From positions 496,001 through 560,000 of the forward strand of contig NZ_LT607750.1 of NCBI RefSeq assembly GCF_900090235.1: a stretch of DNA of 64,000 nucleotides, in the 5' to 3' direction. A model generated the notes under the pieces. That model worked only from the letters and a program-made list of their open reading frames with translations, searched no databases and was not told the origin of the DNA. Of the stretch, positions 43,310 to 51,758 are shown piece by piece (the stretch's first letter is position 1; every line of letters begins with the position of its first letter). Both the position numbers and the translations under genes were made by a program. The DNA comes from Micromonospora echinaurantiaca (GTDB lineage Bacteria; Actinomycetota; Actinomycetes; Mycobacteriales; Micromonosporaceae).

Positions 43310-44023
43310 TTAGGGGGTCGGCCGGTCGTAGGACGCCTGTGACCGGTAGATGCCGATCTCCTCCGGCCGGATGAGGCCGTCCTCGATCGCCCGGGCGAGC
43401 AGCGCCGCCTTCGTGGCAGCCGGCCGCCCCGCCCGGGTGTACTTGATCCGCGCCCGGTCCACGTACTGCTTGACCGTGTGTTCGCTGATCCGCATCCGGC
43501 GGGCCACCGAGGCCTTCGACATCGACTGGAACCACAGCAGCAGCGCCTCGCGTTCCTTGTCCGACAGGACCGGCCGGTCCGGGCGGGCGTCGCCGACGAT
43601 CGCCCCGGCCAGTGCCGGCGGCACGTACGGGCGGTCGCTGGCGGCGGCCAGCACGGTGGCCACGCAGTGCTCCCGGCCCTCGTGCTTGGCGAGGAACGCC
43701 ACCGCCCCCGCGTCCAGCGCGGCGAGCATGGTCTCCGGGTCGGTGTGCTCGGAGTAGACCACCACCCGCCGGCCGGCCGCGCTCAGCTCGGCGACCTTGT
43801 CCAGCGCCATCCGGCCGTGCAGTCGCAGGTCGAGCAGGACCACGTCGGCGGTCGGGGCGGCCCGCAGCACCTCGTCCGGGTCGTCGCCGGTGGCCAGTAC
43901 GGTCAGCCGGGGCTCGGTCGCCAGCCAGGCCCGTACCCCCTCGACCACCACCGGATGGTCGTCGACGATCGCCACGCCCACCGGTCGCTCGCCGGTCACC
44001 GGCGCCACCGGGTCTGCGTCCAT
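43310..44023 (-). CDS. NarL/LuxR-family response regulator
   Basis: 237 aa. Receiver domain: VGVAIVDDHPVVVEGV (acidic pair), phosphoacceptor Asp in VVLLDLRL (~residue 63), VVYSEHTD and AFLAKHEGREH (Lys). C-terminal LuxR-type HTH: VLSDKEREALLLWFQSMSKASVARRMRISEHTVKQYVDRARIKY. The acceptor site reads DLRL rather than the more common DxRM pattern but is usable. It overlaps the kinase-like gene by 28 nt and completes a three-gene operon. Confidence 0.92.
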   Translation of the reverse strand: MDADPVAPVTGERPVGVAIVDDHPVVVEGVRAWLATEPRLTVLATGDDPDEVLRAAPTADVVLLDLRLHGRMALDKVAELSAAGRRVVVYSEHTDPETMLAALDAGAVAFLAKHEGREHCVATVLAAASDRPYVPPALAGAIVGDARPDRPVLSDKEREALLLWFQSMSKASVARRMRISEHTVKQYVDRARIKYTRAGRPAATKAALLARAIEDGLIRPEEIGIYRSQASYDRPTP

Positions 44024-45198
44024 GTGATCTCCCCGTCGTCTTCGTAGCGCAGTTCCACCAGGTCGCCACCGTCGCCGCAGGCCGGCGGCGGCCCGGTGGC
44101 CGGGCCGGCCCGGTCGGGCGTGACCAGGCTGACCACCACCTCCTCCGGCCCGGCGACCACGGTCAACCGGGCCCAGTCGCGGGCGCCGGCCAGGGCGGCG
44201 GTGGGCGGGTCGACCAACCGTCGGCGGACCTCCACCGGCAGCGGCGGTGGTGTGCCCATGGTGACCAGGTCGATCGGCAGGCCGCCGCGCTCGGCCAGGT
44301 CGGCGGCCGCCCGCAGCTCGTGCAGCAGCGGGTCGGGCACGTCGTCGGACTCGGCGATGAGCCGGCGCAGTCGGGCCGCGGCCAGCACGCAGCGGCGCTG
44401 CACGTCCGGGTCGGCCGGGTCGGCCCGCCCGTCGGCGAGTTCGGCGAGCACCTGCTCGGCGGTCCCGCTGACCAGCGCCAACCGGTCCCGGCGGTCCCGG
44501 CGGGCCCGCTCGGCGGCGTCCCGCTCCGCCGCCATCGCATGTGCCGCCGCGGCGGAGGCGGCCCGCTCCCGGGCCAGCGTGGCGATCACCGCGCCGCCCA
44601 CGAAGACGGCCACCGGCAGCGACAGGGTGCCGTAGACGTACATCGCGTAGCGGGCCAGGTCGGCCGGGGCGGTCGCGTCGTGGCCGAGCACGGCGGCCAA
44701 CGCGATCAGCGAGTGCGCGGCCAGCAGGGCGAGCAGGCCGATCACCCGCCGTCCCCAGAGGACCAGCACGAAGAACCAGCCGAGGGTGCCCCAGACCCAG
44801 TTGGCGGCGGTGAAGAGCTGCCGCTCGCCGGCCGCCGCGAAGACCGCCACGTCGACCACCAGCAGCAGCGCGGCCAGCGGCCAGGCCGGCAGCGGGGCGC
44901 CGCGCAGCAGTCGTACGCCGGCCAGCGCGCCGGTCGCCGCGACGACCAGCCAGCCGGCCGCCACCACCGCCGGGGCCGCGAGGTCGGCCCGGGCCGCCAG
45001 CACCGCCGGCAGCCCGATCGCGGCGTGCCAGGCGAGCGCGATCGCCACCACCACGATCCGGGCGCCCCGGTCGGAGGCGCTGCCCACGGCGGCCGCCGCC
45101 TGCCGCGACTCGACCGCCACCGGCCCGGCCACCGGGGGCCCGACCGACCCGGTGCTTGTCGGATCGGCCGTCGTGGCTTGAGCGGTGTCAGTGGACAT
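43996..45198 (-). CDS. Membrane protein related to NarL-type sensor kinases, catalytic motifs absent
   Basis: 400 aa. N-terminal ~55 residues disordered; about five membrane helices (residues ~45-185, e.g. IVVVAIALAWHAAIGLPAVL and LFTAANWVWGTLGWFFVLVLWG); then a coiled coil (ERDAAERARRDRRDRLALVSGTAEQVLAEL) where a HisKA_3 His should be, and a C-terminal part without N-, G1- or G2-box ATP motifs. It has kinase architecture but no visible phosphotransfer His. It may act as a sensor or partner for the true kinase (upstream gene). It overlaps that gene by 11 nt. Confidence 0.72.
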   Translation of the reverse strand: MSTDTAQATTADPTSTGSVGPPVAGPVAVESRQAAAAVGSASDRGARIVVVAIALAWHAAIGLPAVLAARADLAAPAVVAAGWLVVAATGALAGVRLLRGAPLPAWPLAALLLVVDVAVFAAAGERQLFTAANWVWGTLGWFFVLVLWGRRVIGLLALLAAHSLIALAAVLGHDATAPADLARYAMYVYGTLSLPVAVFVGGAVIATLARERAASAAAAHAMAAERDAAERARRDRRDRLALVSGTAEQVLAELADGRADPADPDVQRRCVLAAARLRRLIAESDDVPDPLLHELRAAADLAERGGLPIDLVTMGTPPPLPVEVRRRLVDPPTAALAGARDWARLTVVAGPEEVVVSLVTPDRAGPATGPPPACGDGGDLVELRYEDDGEITWTQTRWRR

Positions 45199-46366
45199 CG
45201 GACCACTCCAGCCGGACCCGGGTGCCGGCGCCTGGCGCGGAGTCGACGATGGCCCGCCCGCCCACGCCCGCCATCCGGCCGCGCACCGACTCCCGCAGGC
45301 CGTACCGGTGGGCCGGCACCCGCTCCGGGTCGAAGCCGGGGCCGTCGTCGGCGACCTCGACCGCGACGGTGCCGGCCGTCCGCTCCAGCCGGAGCGTGGC
45401 GCGGGCGCCGGGCGCGTGCCGGACCACGTTGGACAGCGCGGCGTACGCGCTCTCGGCGATCGCCTCGGCGACCGGTCCGGGCACCACGCAGGGCGTCAGG
45501 TCGGCGGTCACCGGCAGCTCGGGCAGCCGGCGGAGCACCACCCCGAGCCGATCGTCCAGCGACACCGGCCCGGCGTCCGGTGCCGACCGCGCGCCGGCGA
45601 GCGTGGTGAGGACACGCAGATCGGCGGCGCAGCGCTCGCGCAGCCCGGCCGAGGGGCCGGCGACCGCGCCCAGCCCGACCATGGTGAGGGTGGCCAGCAC
45701 CGTGTCGTGCAGGTCCCGGTTCTGCCGCCGCTCGGCGTCCCGGGCGGTCCGGGCGGCCAGCGTCTCCCGGGTCAACCGCTGGTGCTCGGCGAAGCCGCGG
45801 TCGGCCCGGCCGATCCGGCGCCGCATCACCGCGGTCATCATCGCTGCGCAGGCCGTCTGCACCAACAGGGTGCCGGCGTGCGCACTCGCCTCGTCGGGGT
45901 TGCCGGCGGTGGCCGCACCGACCGCGTAGCCGGCGGCGACCAGCAGTCCGGCCGGGATCGACCAACGCGCGGGCGCGGTGGCCTGGGCGCCGATCACCGT
46001 GGTGCTGGCCAGCACCGCGACCCAGCTCCCCTCGCCGGGCAGCACCTCCGGTGCCACCAGCACCGGGATCGCCAGGCAGGTGGCGGTGGTCAGCGCCACG
46101 TCGCCGGCGACCAGCGGCCCGGTGACGCCGTGCCGCAGCGCGCGCACGGCGTACCAGACGGACCAGGCGGTCAGCCCGGCCACCGCCGGGACCAGCAGCG
46201 TCGGCTCGACCGGCGGGGTGCGGACCGCGAGCGCCACCGCCGCACCGACCAGCCCGCAGGTCAGCCGGAGCAGCGCCGGGATCGTGGTGAAGATGAGCGT
46301 GAACGCGCCGCCCGCCGGATTGTCCAGCAGGGCCGGCGGCGGGGTCGGAGTGGTAAGGGCCGACAT
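45188..46366 (-). CDS. NarL-type sensor histidine kinase
   Basis: 392 aa. About six membrane helices in residues ~20-200, then HisKA_3: RRQNRDLHDTVLATLTMVGLGAV with the phosphoacceptor His in LHDT, and a HATPase domain (YAALSNVVRHAPGARATLRLERTAGTVAVEVADDGPGFDPERVPAHRYGLRESVRGRMAGVGGRAIVDSAPGAGTRVRLEW, N and G boxes). It phosphorylates the response regulator encoded two genes downstream. First gene of the operon; start ATG at 46366. The signal is unknown. Confidence 0.92.
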   Translation of the reverse strand: MSALTTPTPPPALLDNPAGGAFTLIFTTIPALLRLTCGLVGAAVALAVRTPPVEPTLLVPAVAGLTAWSVWYAVRALRHGVTGPLVAGDVALTTATCLAIPVLVAPEVLPGEGSWVAVLASTTVIGAQATAPARWSIPAGLLVAAGYAVGAATAGNPDEASAHAGTLLVQTACAAMMTAVMRRRIGRADRGFAEHQRLTRETLAARTARDAERRQNRDLHDTVLATLTMVGLGAVAGPSAGLRERCAADLRVLTTLAGARSAPDAGPVSLDDRLGVVLRRLPELPVTADLTPCVVPGPVAEAIAESAYAALSNVVRHAPGARATLRLERTAGTVAVEVADDGPGFDPERVPAHRYGLRESVRGRMAGVGGRAIVDSAPGAGTRVRLEWSDVH

Positions 46367-46484
46367 CGGGGAGGAGTCCTTTGCGACAACGACCCGATCC
46401 GGGCCCGCGCTGCGGAGATAGACGCCGGAGAATAACACGGGCTCCGGCCGCGTCACCGTCAGTGCTCGGCGTGTCGCCGCCGGG

Positions 46485-47297
46485 TCAACCTCGCGGCACC
46501 CGCGCCGCGGCCAGCAGGTGCGCGCTGGCGCCGAGCACCTCGGGATCGCGTTCGACGAGGGCCGCGCAACGCAGCACCTCGGCGAAGAGCCTGCCGTCGG
46601 TCTCCGCACCGCCGGCCAGCGGCAGCAGCGGCCAGAGCGGTCCCTCGACGCCGTACAGCTCCGGCCCGGGCAGGCCGGCGGCGCGGAACTCGTCAACCAG
46701 CTCCGCGGGGCGATGGAAGTAGGCGGTGGTGAAACCGGAGACCGGATCGTTGACGCCGGAGCCGTAGGTGGCGAGCAGGGCGGGACGGGTGCGATCGTCG
46801 ACCCGACCCTGCCGGATCAGGTCCATCAGTGGGGCGTGTCGGCTGATCGTCGCGGTGACCACCACGCCACCCGGCCGGGTCACCCGCAGCGCCTCACCCA
46901 GCGCGGCCACCCGGTCGGCGCGTTCGGTGAGGTGGTAGAGCGGCCCGAGCAGCAGGGTCGCGTCGGCGCACCGGCCGGCCAGCGGTAGCCGCCGCGCGTC
47001 ACCGACCGCCACGGTCACCGCCGGATGCACGTGGCGGGCCGCCGCCGCGTGCGCCGGAACGAGGTCGACCAGGTGCACCTGGTACCCGGCGTCGGCCAGC
47101 CAGCCGGCGTACGCGCCGGGGCCACCGCCGACGTCGAGCACCATCGCGGGCGCCGGCGGCAGCAGCTGGGCCAGCAGGTCGCGGGTACGCAGCGCCTCCA
47201 GCCGCCCGTGTGGTGCACGGGACAGCCGGTCCGCCTCGACGAAGACGTCCGTGTAGTAGCGCACGATGTGCGGCTCTGGAGGTCGATGGTCCGGCAT
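46485..47297 (-). CDS. SAM-dependent class I methyltransferase
   Basis: 270 aa. The SAM-binding motif I is VLDVGGGPGAYAGWLADAGYQVHLVDL (residues ~51-77), motif II VTVAVGDARRLPLAGRCADATLLLGPLYHL, and RVTRPGGVVVTATIS is motif III. The family includes small-molecule methyltransferases; substrate unknown. ATG at 47297; the longer open frame upstream lacks homology. Between the two-component operon and the small membrane gene, apparently monocistronic. Confidence 0.9.
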   Translation of the reverse strand: MPDHRPPEPHIVRYYTDVFVEADRLSRAPHGRLEALRTRDLLAQLLPPAPAMVLDVGGGPGAYAGWLADAGYQVHLVDLVPAHAAAARHVHPAVTVAVGDARRLPLAGRCADATLLLGPLYHLTERADRVAALGEALRVTRPGGVVVTATISRHAPLMDLIRQGRVDDRTRPALLATYGSGVNDPVSGFTTAYFHRPAELVDEFRAAGLPGPELYGVEGPLWPLLPLAGGAETDGRLFAEVLRCAALVERDPEVLGASAHLLAAARVPRG

Positions 47298-47433
47298 CCG
47301 TCGATGGTGGACGTATTCGCGCCGGCCCGTCACCCGGTTTGTCTCACCGCGGCCCGGCCCGTTCCTGGTCCGCGCCCGGCGTCGCCGTCCGGGTTGCCGG
47401 CGTTCCCGCGCGGCCGGCCGGCATACTCGGGTA

Positions 47434-47559
47434 GTGCGCCAGGACGACGGGCTGAGTGACGGGCTCCAGTTGGGAGCGAACCTGGCCCTGGCCGTGCTGC
47501 TGATCCTGGCGCCGGTCGCCTGCTGCGCCGGGCTGGTGGCCAACTGGTCATGGCACTGA
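47434..47559 (+). CDS. Short single-pass membrane protein
   Basis: 41 aa. A polar start (VRQDDGLSDGLQLG) then one hydrophobic segment (NLALAVLLILAPVACCAGLVA) and NWSWH. A TACTCG-like -10 lies directly upstream, consistent with a leaderless GTG start. Coding status is moderate: composition fits a real membrane helix, but no homology is known to me. Confidence 0.45.
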   Translation: MRQDDGLSDGLQLGANLALAVLLILAPVACCAGLVANWSWH

Positions 47560-47604
47560 TAGTCGGGGCCGATGAGTTTTCACCACGGGAGGGGTCGACA
47601 CGTC

Positions 47605-48474
47605 ATGACGAACACGCACACACTGGAGACCGCCGAGGTCGACATCGTCTACGACGTGCGCGGCCCACTGCCGCCGGCCGACGGACGCCCACCGCTGTTC
47701 ATGATCGGCCAGCCGATGGAGGCCAACGGCTTCGCCACCCTGGCGTCGTACTTCCCCGACCGCACGGTGGTCACGTACGACCCGCGCGGGCTCGGCCGCA
47801 GCCGCCGCAAGGACGGCCGGGACGACAACGACCCCACCGTCCAGGCCACCGACGTGCACGCCGTCATCGAGGCGCTGGGAGCCGGGCCGGTCGAGATGTT
47901 CGCCAGCAGCGGCGGCGCGGTGACCGCGCTGGCGCTGGTGGCTGCCTTTCCCCACGATGTGACCACCCTGGTGGCCCACGAGCCACCACTGATCTCCCTG
48001 CTGCCCGATGCCGAGGCCGCCGTACGCGCCCGCGACGGCGTTCGGGACGTGTACCAGGCCAAGGGGTCGAACGCCGGCATGGCGGCCTTCATCGCCATGA
48101 CGTCCTGGCAAGGCGAGTTCACCGCCGACTACTTCGCCCAGCCCGCACCGGACCCGGGCCAGTTCGGGATGCCCAGTGAGGACGACGGCTCCCGGGACGA
48201 TCCGCTCCTGTCGGACCGGTCCTGGGCGGTCAGCAGCTACCGTCCCGACCTGGCCGCGCTGGCCGCGGCGCCGACCCGCGTCCTGATCGCCGTCGGCGAG
48301 GAGACCGGGGACGTCCTCACCGGACGCACCGCGGGGGCCACCGCCGAACTGCTCGGCCAGCGGACGGTCGTGTTCCCCAGCCACCACGGGGGCTTCCTCG
48401 GCGGCGAGTTCGGCTACGCCGGCCAACCCGAGGCGTTCGCCGCCAAGCTGCGCGAGGTCCTCGACAACGCGTGA
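47605..48474 (+). CDS. Alpha/beta hydrolase
   Basis: 289 aa. RPPLFMIGQPMEANGFATLASYFPDRTVVTYDPRGLGRS (residues ~27-65) is the standard alpha/beta-hydrolase opening; the nucleophile elbow is MFASSGGAVTAL (~98-109); PTRVLIAVGEETGD bears the acid, and FPSHHGGFLGGEFGY the His. GGGAGGGG lies 11 nt upstream of the ATG. Possibly a proline-iminopeptidase-like or haloalkane/epoxide-type enzyme; substrate unknown. A terminator follows at 48503-48546. Confidence 0.9.
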   Translation: MTNTHTLETAEVDIVYDVRGPLPPADGRPPLFMIGQPMEANGFATLASYFPDRTVVTYDPRGLGRSRRKDGRDDNDPTVQATDVHAVIEALGAGPVEMFASSGGAVTALALVAAFPHDVTTLVAHEPPLISLLPDAEAAVRARDGVRDVYQAKGSNAGMAAFIAMTSWQGEFTADYFAQPAPDPGQFGMPSEDDGSRDDPLLSDRSWAVSSYRPDLAALAAAPTRVLIAVGEETGDVLTGRTAGATAELLGQRTVVFPSHHGGFLGGEFGYAGQPEAFAAKLREVLDNA

Positions 48475-48502
48475 CGCCTGCGCTCGGCCTCGCCGTACGG
48501 TC

Positions 48503-48546
48503 TTCGGCAGGTGCGCGGATCGTGGCAGACCCGCGCACCTGTCGAA
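48503..48546. terminator. Bidirectional terminator
   Basis: CAGGTGCGCGG (48508-48518) with CCGCGCACCTG (48531-48541), extended by TTCG/CGAA, between convergent genes. Confidence 0.7.
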
Positions 48547-48552
48547 GCGCGG

Positions 48553-49692
48553 TCAGGAGGGCTCGGCCCACCGGCCGTCGGTGAGGAAGCGGTCGATCGT
48601 CTCGGTGTACGGGGTCGGATCGAGTGACCTCTGCCGGATCCAGCCGCCGTCGTAGTAGGTGCCGCGGTAGGCGTCGGCGCCGTCGCAGATCAGCGTGGCT
48701 ATGCTGCCTGACTCGCCGCCCTGCCGCATGCGGTGGGCGATGCGCAGGGCACCCCAGAAGTTGCTGCCCGTGGAGGGGCCCACCGACCAACCGGTGGTCG
48801 CCGCCAGGTGACGCATGGCGGCGAGGCTCGCCGCATCCGGTACGGGCATCGCCAGGTCGATGACCTCGGGCCGGAACGCCGGCTCCACCCGGGGCCGGCC
48901 GATGCCCTCGATCCGGGACGGCATTCCGGTGCCGTAGCCGTCGTAGCCGGTGACCCAACTGGGCCAGTACGCCGAGTTTTCCGGGTCCACCAGCGCCAGC
49001 CGGGTGGGATGGCAGTGGTAGCGGATGTGCCGCCCCACCGTGGCGCTGGTCGATCCGGTGCCGGCGCCCATGACCACCCACGCGGCAGCCTGGCCCTCCT
49101 GCGTGCGGACCTGCGCCAACAGGGCCGCCCCGACGCTGTCCGGGCCGCGCCAGTCCTCCGCCTGCGCCGCCGAGGCGAGGTGGTCGAGGTAGTGGCCGTC
49201 GACCTCGGCGGCGAGCCGGACCGCCTCGTCGTAGATTGCGGCGGGCGGATCGAACGCCTGGCAGCGGCCGCCGTAACGCTCGATCCGTTGCCGTTTCGCC
49301 GGCGAGGTCCGGCCCGGCACGACGGCGATGAACGGTACGCCGATCAGCTGGGCGAAGTAGGCGGTGGCGATCGCGGCGTTACCGGCGCTCGCCGCCACGA
49401 CTGTGCTGCCCTGCCGGATGTCGCCCCGGACGACCGCGTCTTCCATCAGCCGCCGGACCAGGCGGTGCTTGAGGCTCCCGGTGGGACGCAGCGACTCGTC
49501 CCGGAAGTACAGCGAGACCCGCCACGACTCCGGCAGCGGGTAGCGGCGCAACGGAATGGGCGGCTCCGCGGCGGCCTCCTCGCGCAGCCGCGCCAACGCC
49601 TGCTGCGCCCATCGGCGGGTTTCAGCGTGGGTCGAGCCGTCAGGATCAGTCACAGCGCTCCCGTGGTGAAGATCGATTCCGACGTACGTCAT
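48553..49692 (-). CDS. Cds1-type PLP-dependent L-cysteine desulfhydrase
   Basis: 379 aa fold-type II PLP enzyme. The PLP lysine is in LYFRDESLRPTGSLKHRL (~residue 75), AASAGNAAIATAYFAQLIGVPF is the Asn loop, MGAGTGSTSATVGRHI the phosphate loop, and GIGRPRVEPAFRPEVIDLAMPVPDAASLAAMRHLA plus TLICDGADAYRGTYYDGGWI match the mycobacterial Cds1 family, which releases sulfide from cysteine. The ATG overlaps the upstream small gene (ATGA); an internal GTG at 49653 has its own ribosome site and could be the true start. Probably protects against or uses excess cysteine. Confidence 0.88.
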   Translation of the reverse strand: MTYVGIDLHHGSAVTDPDGSTHAETRRWAQQALARLREEAAAEPPIPLRRYPLPESWRVSLYFRDESLRPTGSLKHRLVRRLMEDAVVRGDIRQGSTVVAASAGNAAIATAYFAQLIGVPFIAVVPGRTSPAKRQRIERYGGRCQAFDPPAAIYDEAVRLAAEVDGHYLDHLASAAQAEDWRGPDSVGAALLAQVRTQEGQAAAWVVMGAGTGSTSATVGRHIRYHCHPTRLALVDPENSAYWPSWVTGYDGYGTGMPSRIEGIGRPRVEPAFRPEVIDLAMPVPDAASLAAMRHLAATTGWSVGPSTGSNFWGALRIAHRMRQGGESGSIATLICDGADAYRGTYYDGGWIRQRSLDPTPYTETIDRFLTDGRWAEPS

Positions 49693-49952
49693 CGTAGGGT
49701 CCCGGACGGTGGCGGCGGGGCGTCGGCCAGGGTGCCGGTCGGATAGACGTGCAGGTGGCCGCAGGGCCCCGCCAGGTCCGGTGCCATGCCGACCGGATGG
49801 GCGTCCAGACCGACCCGCGCGATGGCGGCGGTGGCGTGGACCGCGTGCGCGATGCAGGTGTACGCGCAGGCGTCCAGGGAGTCGGCGCTGTACAGCTCGA
49901 TGCGGACGGTCGCGGGTTCTTCGCAGGCGGGCAGGGTGGGTAGGGTTCGCAC
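49689..49952 (-). CDS. Small cysteine- and histidine-containing protein
   Basis: 87 aa starting GTG (VRTLPTLPACEEPATVRIEL). Cysteines are at ~10, 29, 33 and 64 with nearby His (CIAHAVHA, PCGHLHVYPTG), suggesting a metal or redox site, though no known motif fits. Good ribosome site (CAGGAGGCGACCC). It overlaps the Cds1-type gene by ATGA and shares its mRNA, so it is probably tied to cysteine or sulfide. Family unknown to me. Confidence 0.7.
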   Translation of the reverse strand: MRTLPTLPACEEPATVRIELYSADSLDACAYTCIAHAVHATAAIARVGLDAHPVGMAPDLAGPCGHLHVYPTGTLADAPPPPSGTLR

Positions 49953-49978
49953 GGGTCGCCTCCTGGTCAGGCGATCAA

Positions 49979-50015
49979 GGCCCTCGGTCAGCGGTTGCGT
50001 CGCTGCCCGAGGGCC
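49979..50015 (-). promoter_or_regulatory. Strong hairpin in the leader of the cysteine operon
   Basis: GGCCCTCGG/CCGAGGGCC 9-bp stem (49979-49987 with 50007-50015) with an internal CAGCG/CGCTG continuation, 27 nt upstream of the 87-aa protein start on the minus strand. In the 5' UTR this could attenuate; on the plus strand it is followed by T-rich sequence and would work as a terminator. Confidence 0.5.
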
Positions 50016-50052
50016 GTCTTGTTCTGTCCTGGATCAAACGTACAGCCTCTAT

Positions 50053-50077
50053 ACGTCTAGATGCTAGACGTCTAGAT
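50053..50077. promoter_or_regulatory. GntR operator region
   Basis: ACGTCTAGAT occurs at 50053-50062 and 50068-50077 (15-bp period), with the perfect 12-bp palindrome CTAGACGTCTAG at 50064-50075 between divergent genes. AT-rich GTCTAGAC-type palindromes suit YtrA/HutC-type GntR proteins; binding by the adjacent GntR is inferred. Confidence 0.65.
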
Positions 50078-50129
50078 ACTGGACAACCCTGCACACGTAC
50101 AGATCATGTGCGTGTCTACGCTGCCGGCC

Positions 50130-50366
50130 ATGACGAGCCCGCTGTCCAACGTGCCGCTCTATCGGCAGTTGGCGGACCTGCTCGCCAAGCAGATCGAAGA
50201 AGGCAAGCTGCGGCCGGGGCAGCCGCTGCCCAGCGAGCTCCACTTGCAGCAGACGTACGGCGTAGCCCGTGGGACCGTGCGGATGGCCATGCGTGAGCTG
50301 CGCGATCGGGGACTCGTCGTCACGGTGCACGCCCGGGGAACCTTCGTCGCCGAGCGGGCCGACTGA
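50130..50366 (+). CDS. Short GntR-family DNA-binding protein
   Basis: About 78 aa (86 from the ATG at 50106): essentially just the winged helix, VPLYRQLADLLAKQIEEGKLRPGQPLPSELHLQQTYGVARGTVRMAMRELRDRGLVVTVHARGTFVAER. There is no C-terminal effector domain, so it may respond to another protein or to phosphorylation/ligands differently, or be a truncated repressor. Divergent from the Cds1 operon; the operator lies between them. Start ambiguous. Confidence 0.8.
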   Translation: MTSPLSNVPLYRQLADLLAKQIEEGKLRPGQPLPSELHLQQTYGVARGTVRMAMRELRDRGLVVTVHARGTFVAERAD

Positions 50367-50533
50367 CCACCGTCCCACGTGGTGCCTCAGCCCGCTGATC
50401 GTGCCTGGGTGGCCGATGCGACGCTCTGCCACAGCCCCGGAATTTCTCACGGCGTCGTCGATTCGGCGGCGGGTCGGTCGTGTAGCTGGTGACGGGCCGG
50501 CGACGGGCTGGCCCTGCACGCGAGGAGACCGCG

Positions 50534-51124
50534 ATGGGCGAGCTGGTGGTCGTTGAGAACGTGACGCTCGACGGGGTGATGCAGGCACCGGGCGGGGCCG
50601 ACGAGGATACGCGGGGCGGCTTCCGGCACGGCGGTTGGGCGCACCCGTATGCCGACCAGGTGATGGCCGAGACGATGAGCAAGGGCATGAGCGACGACGG
50701 CGTGATGCTGTTCGGCCGCCGCACCTACGAGCAGTTCCACGGCTTCTGGTCGAAGCAGACTGACAGCAACCCGTACACCGAGGTGCTCAACCGCAAGCAC
50801 AAGTACGTCGCCTCACGCACCTTGGCCGAGCCGCTGCCGTGGCAGAACTCCTCCCTGCTGGCGGCCGACGTGACGCAAGCCGTGGCCGCGCTCAAGCGGG
50901 ACGTCGAAGGCGACCTGGTCGTGCTCGGCAGCGGCGAGCTGGTGCGGTCACTGGCCAGGGCGGGCCTCGTCGACGTCTACACGCTGTCGATCCACCCGCT
51001 CGTGCTGGGTACCGGCCGCAAGCTGTTCGCCGAGGGGGAGGTCGCGTACGGCACCTTGGAGCTGGTCGAGACCGTGCCGACGACGACCGGCGTGATCATC
51101 GCGACGTACCGCCCGACCGCCTGA
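50534..51124 (+). CDS. Dihydrofolate reductase family (RibD C-terminal-like) protein
   Basis: 196 aa. VVVENVTLDGVMQAPGGADEDTRGGFRHGGWAHPYADQVMAETMSKGMSDDGVMLFGRRTYEQFHGFW is the typical RibD_C/YwjB opening, and LVVLGSGELVRSLARAGLVDVYTLSIHPLVLGTGRKLF the NADPH part. The family reduces varied small substrates; not the folate enzyme. GGAGACC near the ATG at 50534. Stands alone between GntR and HxlR genes. Confidence 0.9.
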   Translation: MGELVVVENVTLDGVMQAPGGADEDTRGGFRHGGWAHPYADQVMAETMSKGMSDDGVMLFGRRTYEQFHGFWSKQTDSNPYTEVLNRKHKYVASRTLAEPLPWQNSSLLAADVTQAVAALKRDVEGDLVVLGSGELVRSLARAGLVDVYTLSIHPLVLGTGRKLFAEGEVAYGTLELVETVPTTTGVIIATYRPTA

Positions 51125-51350
51125 CAGGATCACCTCGCGTCACTGGTCCGCCCCGCCAGGTTCCCGGTGATTTCCTGGTGGGGGCTGGACCGGTTTCCGG
51201 TGGTCAGTCGGCTGTGGCGAACATCTGGTCGGCCATCGGCCGCGTGCGGCGGACAGAAGCCTGAGCGAGCCACCCCGGCTCAGGAGCGTCCCGTATCCGT
51301 CCCCACCCGCCACGCCTTCCCGCTGGCACGCGGCAGGTGTTCACCGCGCG

Positions 51351-51719
51351 TCACGCCCGCTCGCGCAGGAGCGCGTCCCCGGTCCGGTAGAGCTCGACGA
51401 GCAGCGGGCGCAGCTCCGTACCGGCGCGGGTGAGGCGGTAGCAGGTACTCGGCGGGAAGGTGCGGGAGCGCTCGCGCTCGACCAGGCCCTGCCGGGTCAG
51501 CGCTGCGAGCCGCTCGCTGAGCACCTTGGCGCTCAGGTCGGGCAGCGCTGCCTGAAGACGGCCGAACGATCGGGGGCCGTGCATCAATTCCCGCAGCACC
51601 AGGGTGGCCCACCGGCCGCTCACCGCGGCCAGCGCGACTTCGACGGGGCAGTCGGGCTCCGGCCGACGGGTGGTGCCTCGCTGGTCCGGCACCAGGTCAC
51701 GATCCCAGCCGCCCCTCAC
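51351..51719 (-). CDS. HxlR-family transcriptional regulator
   Basis: 122 aa. CPVEVALAAVSGRWATLVLRELMHGPRSFGRLQAALPDLSAKVLSERLAALTRQGLVERERSRTFPPSTCYRLTRAGTELRPLLVELYRTG is the complete HxlR winged helix with the N-terminal Cys. GTG at 51719 chosen (the frame is open further upstream). It is divergent from the NTF2-like gene, and a GGTTACC palindrome lies in the ~40-nt shared spacer, so it probably controls that gene and itself, a common pattern for redox- or electrophile-sensing HxlR proteins. Confidence 0.9.
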   Translation of the reverse strand: MRGGWDRDLVPDQRGTTRRPEPDCPVEVALAAVSGRWATLVLRELMHGPRSFGRLQAALPDLSAKVLSERLAALTRQGLVERERSRTFPPSTCYRLTRAGTELRPLLVELYRTGDALLRERA

Positions 51720-51758
51720 CGTTTGGTTACCTTCGCGAGCAGCACCTTGACTGTCGAC

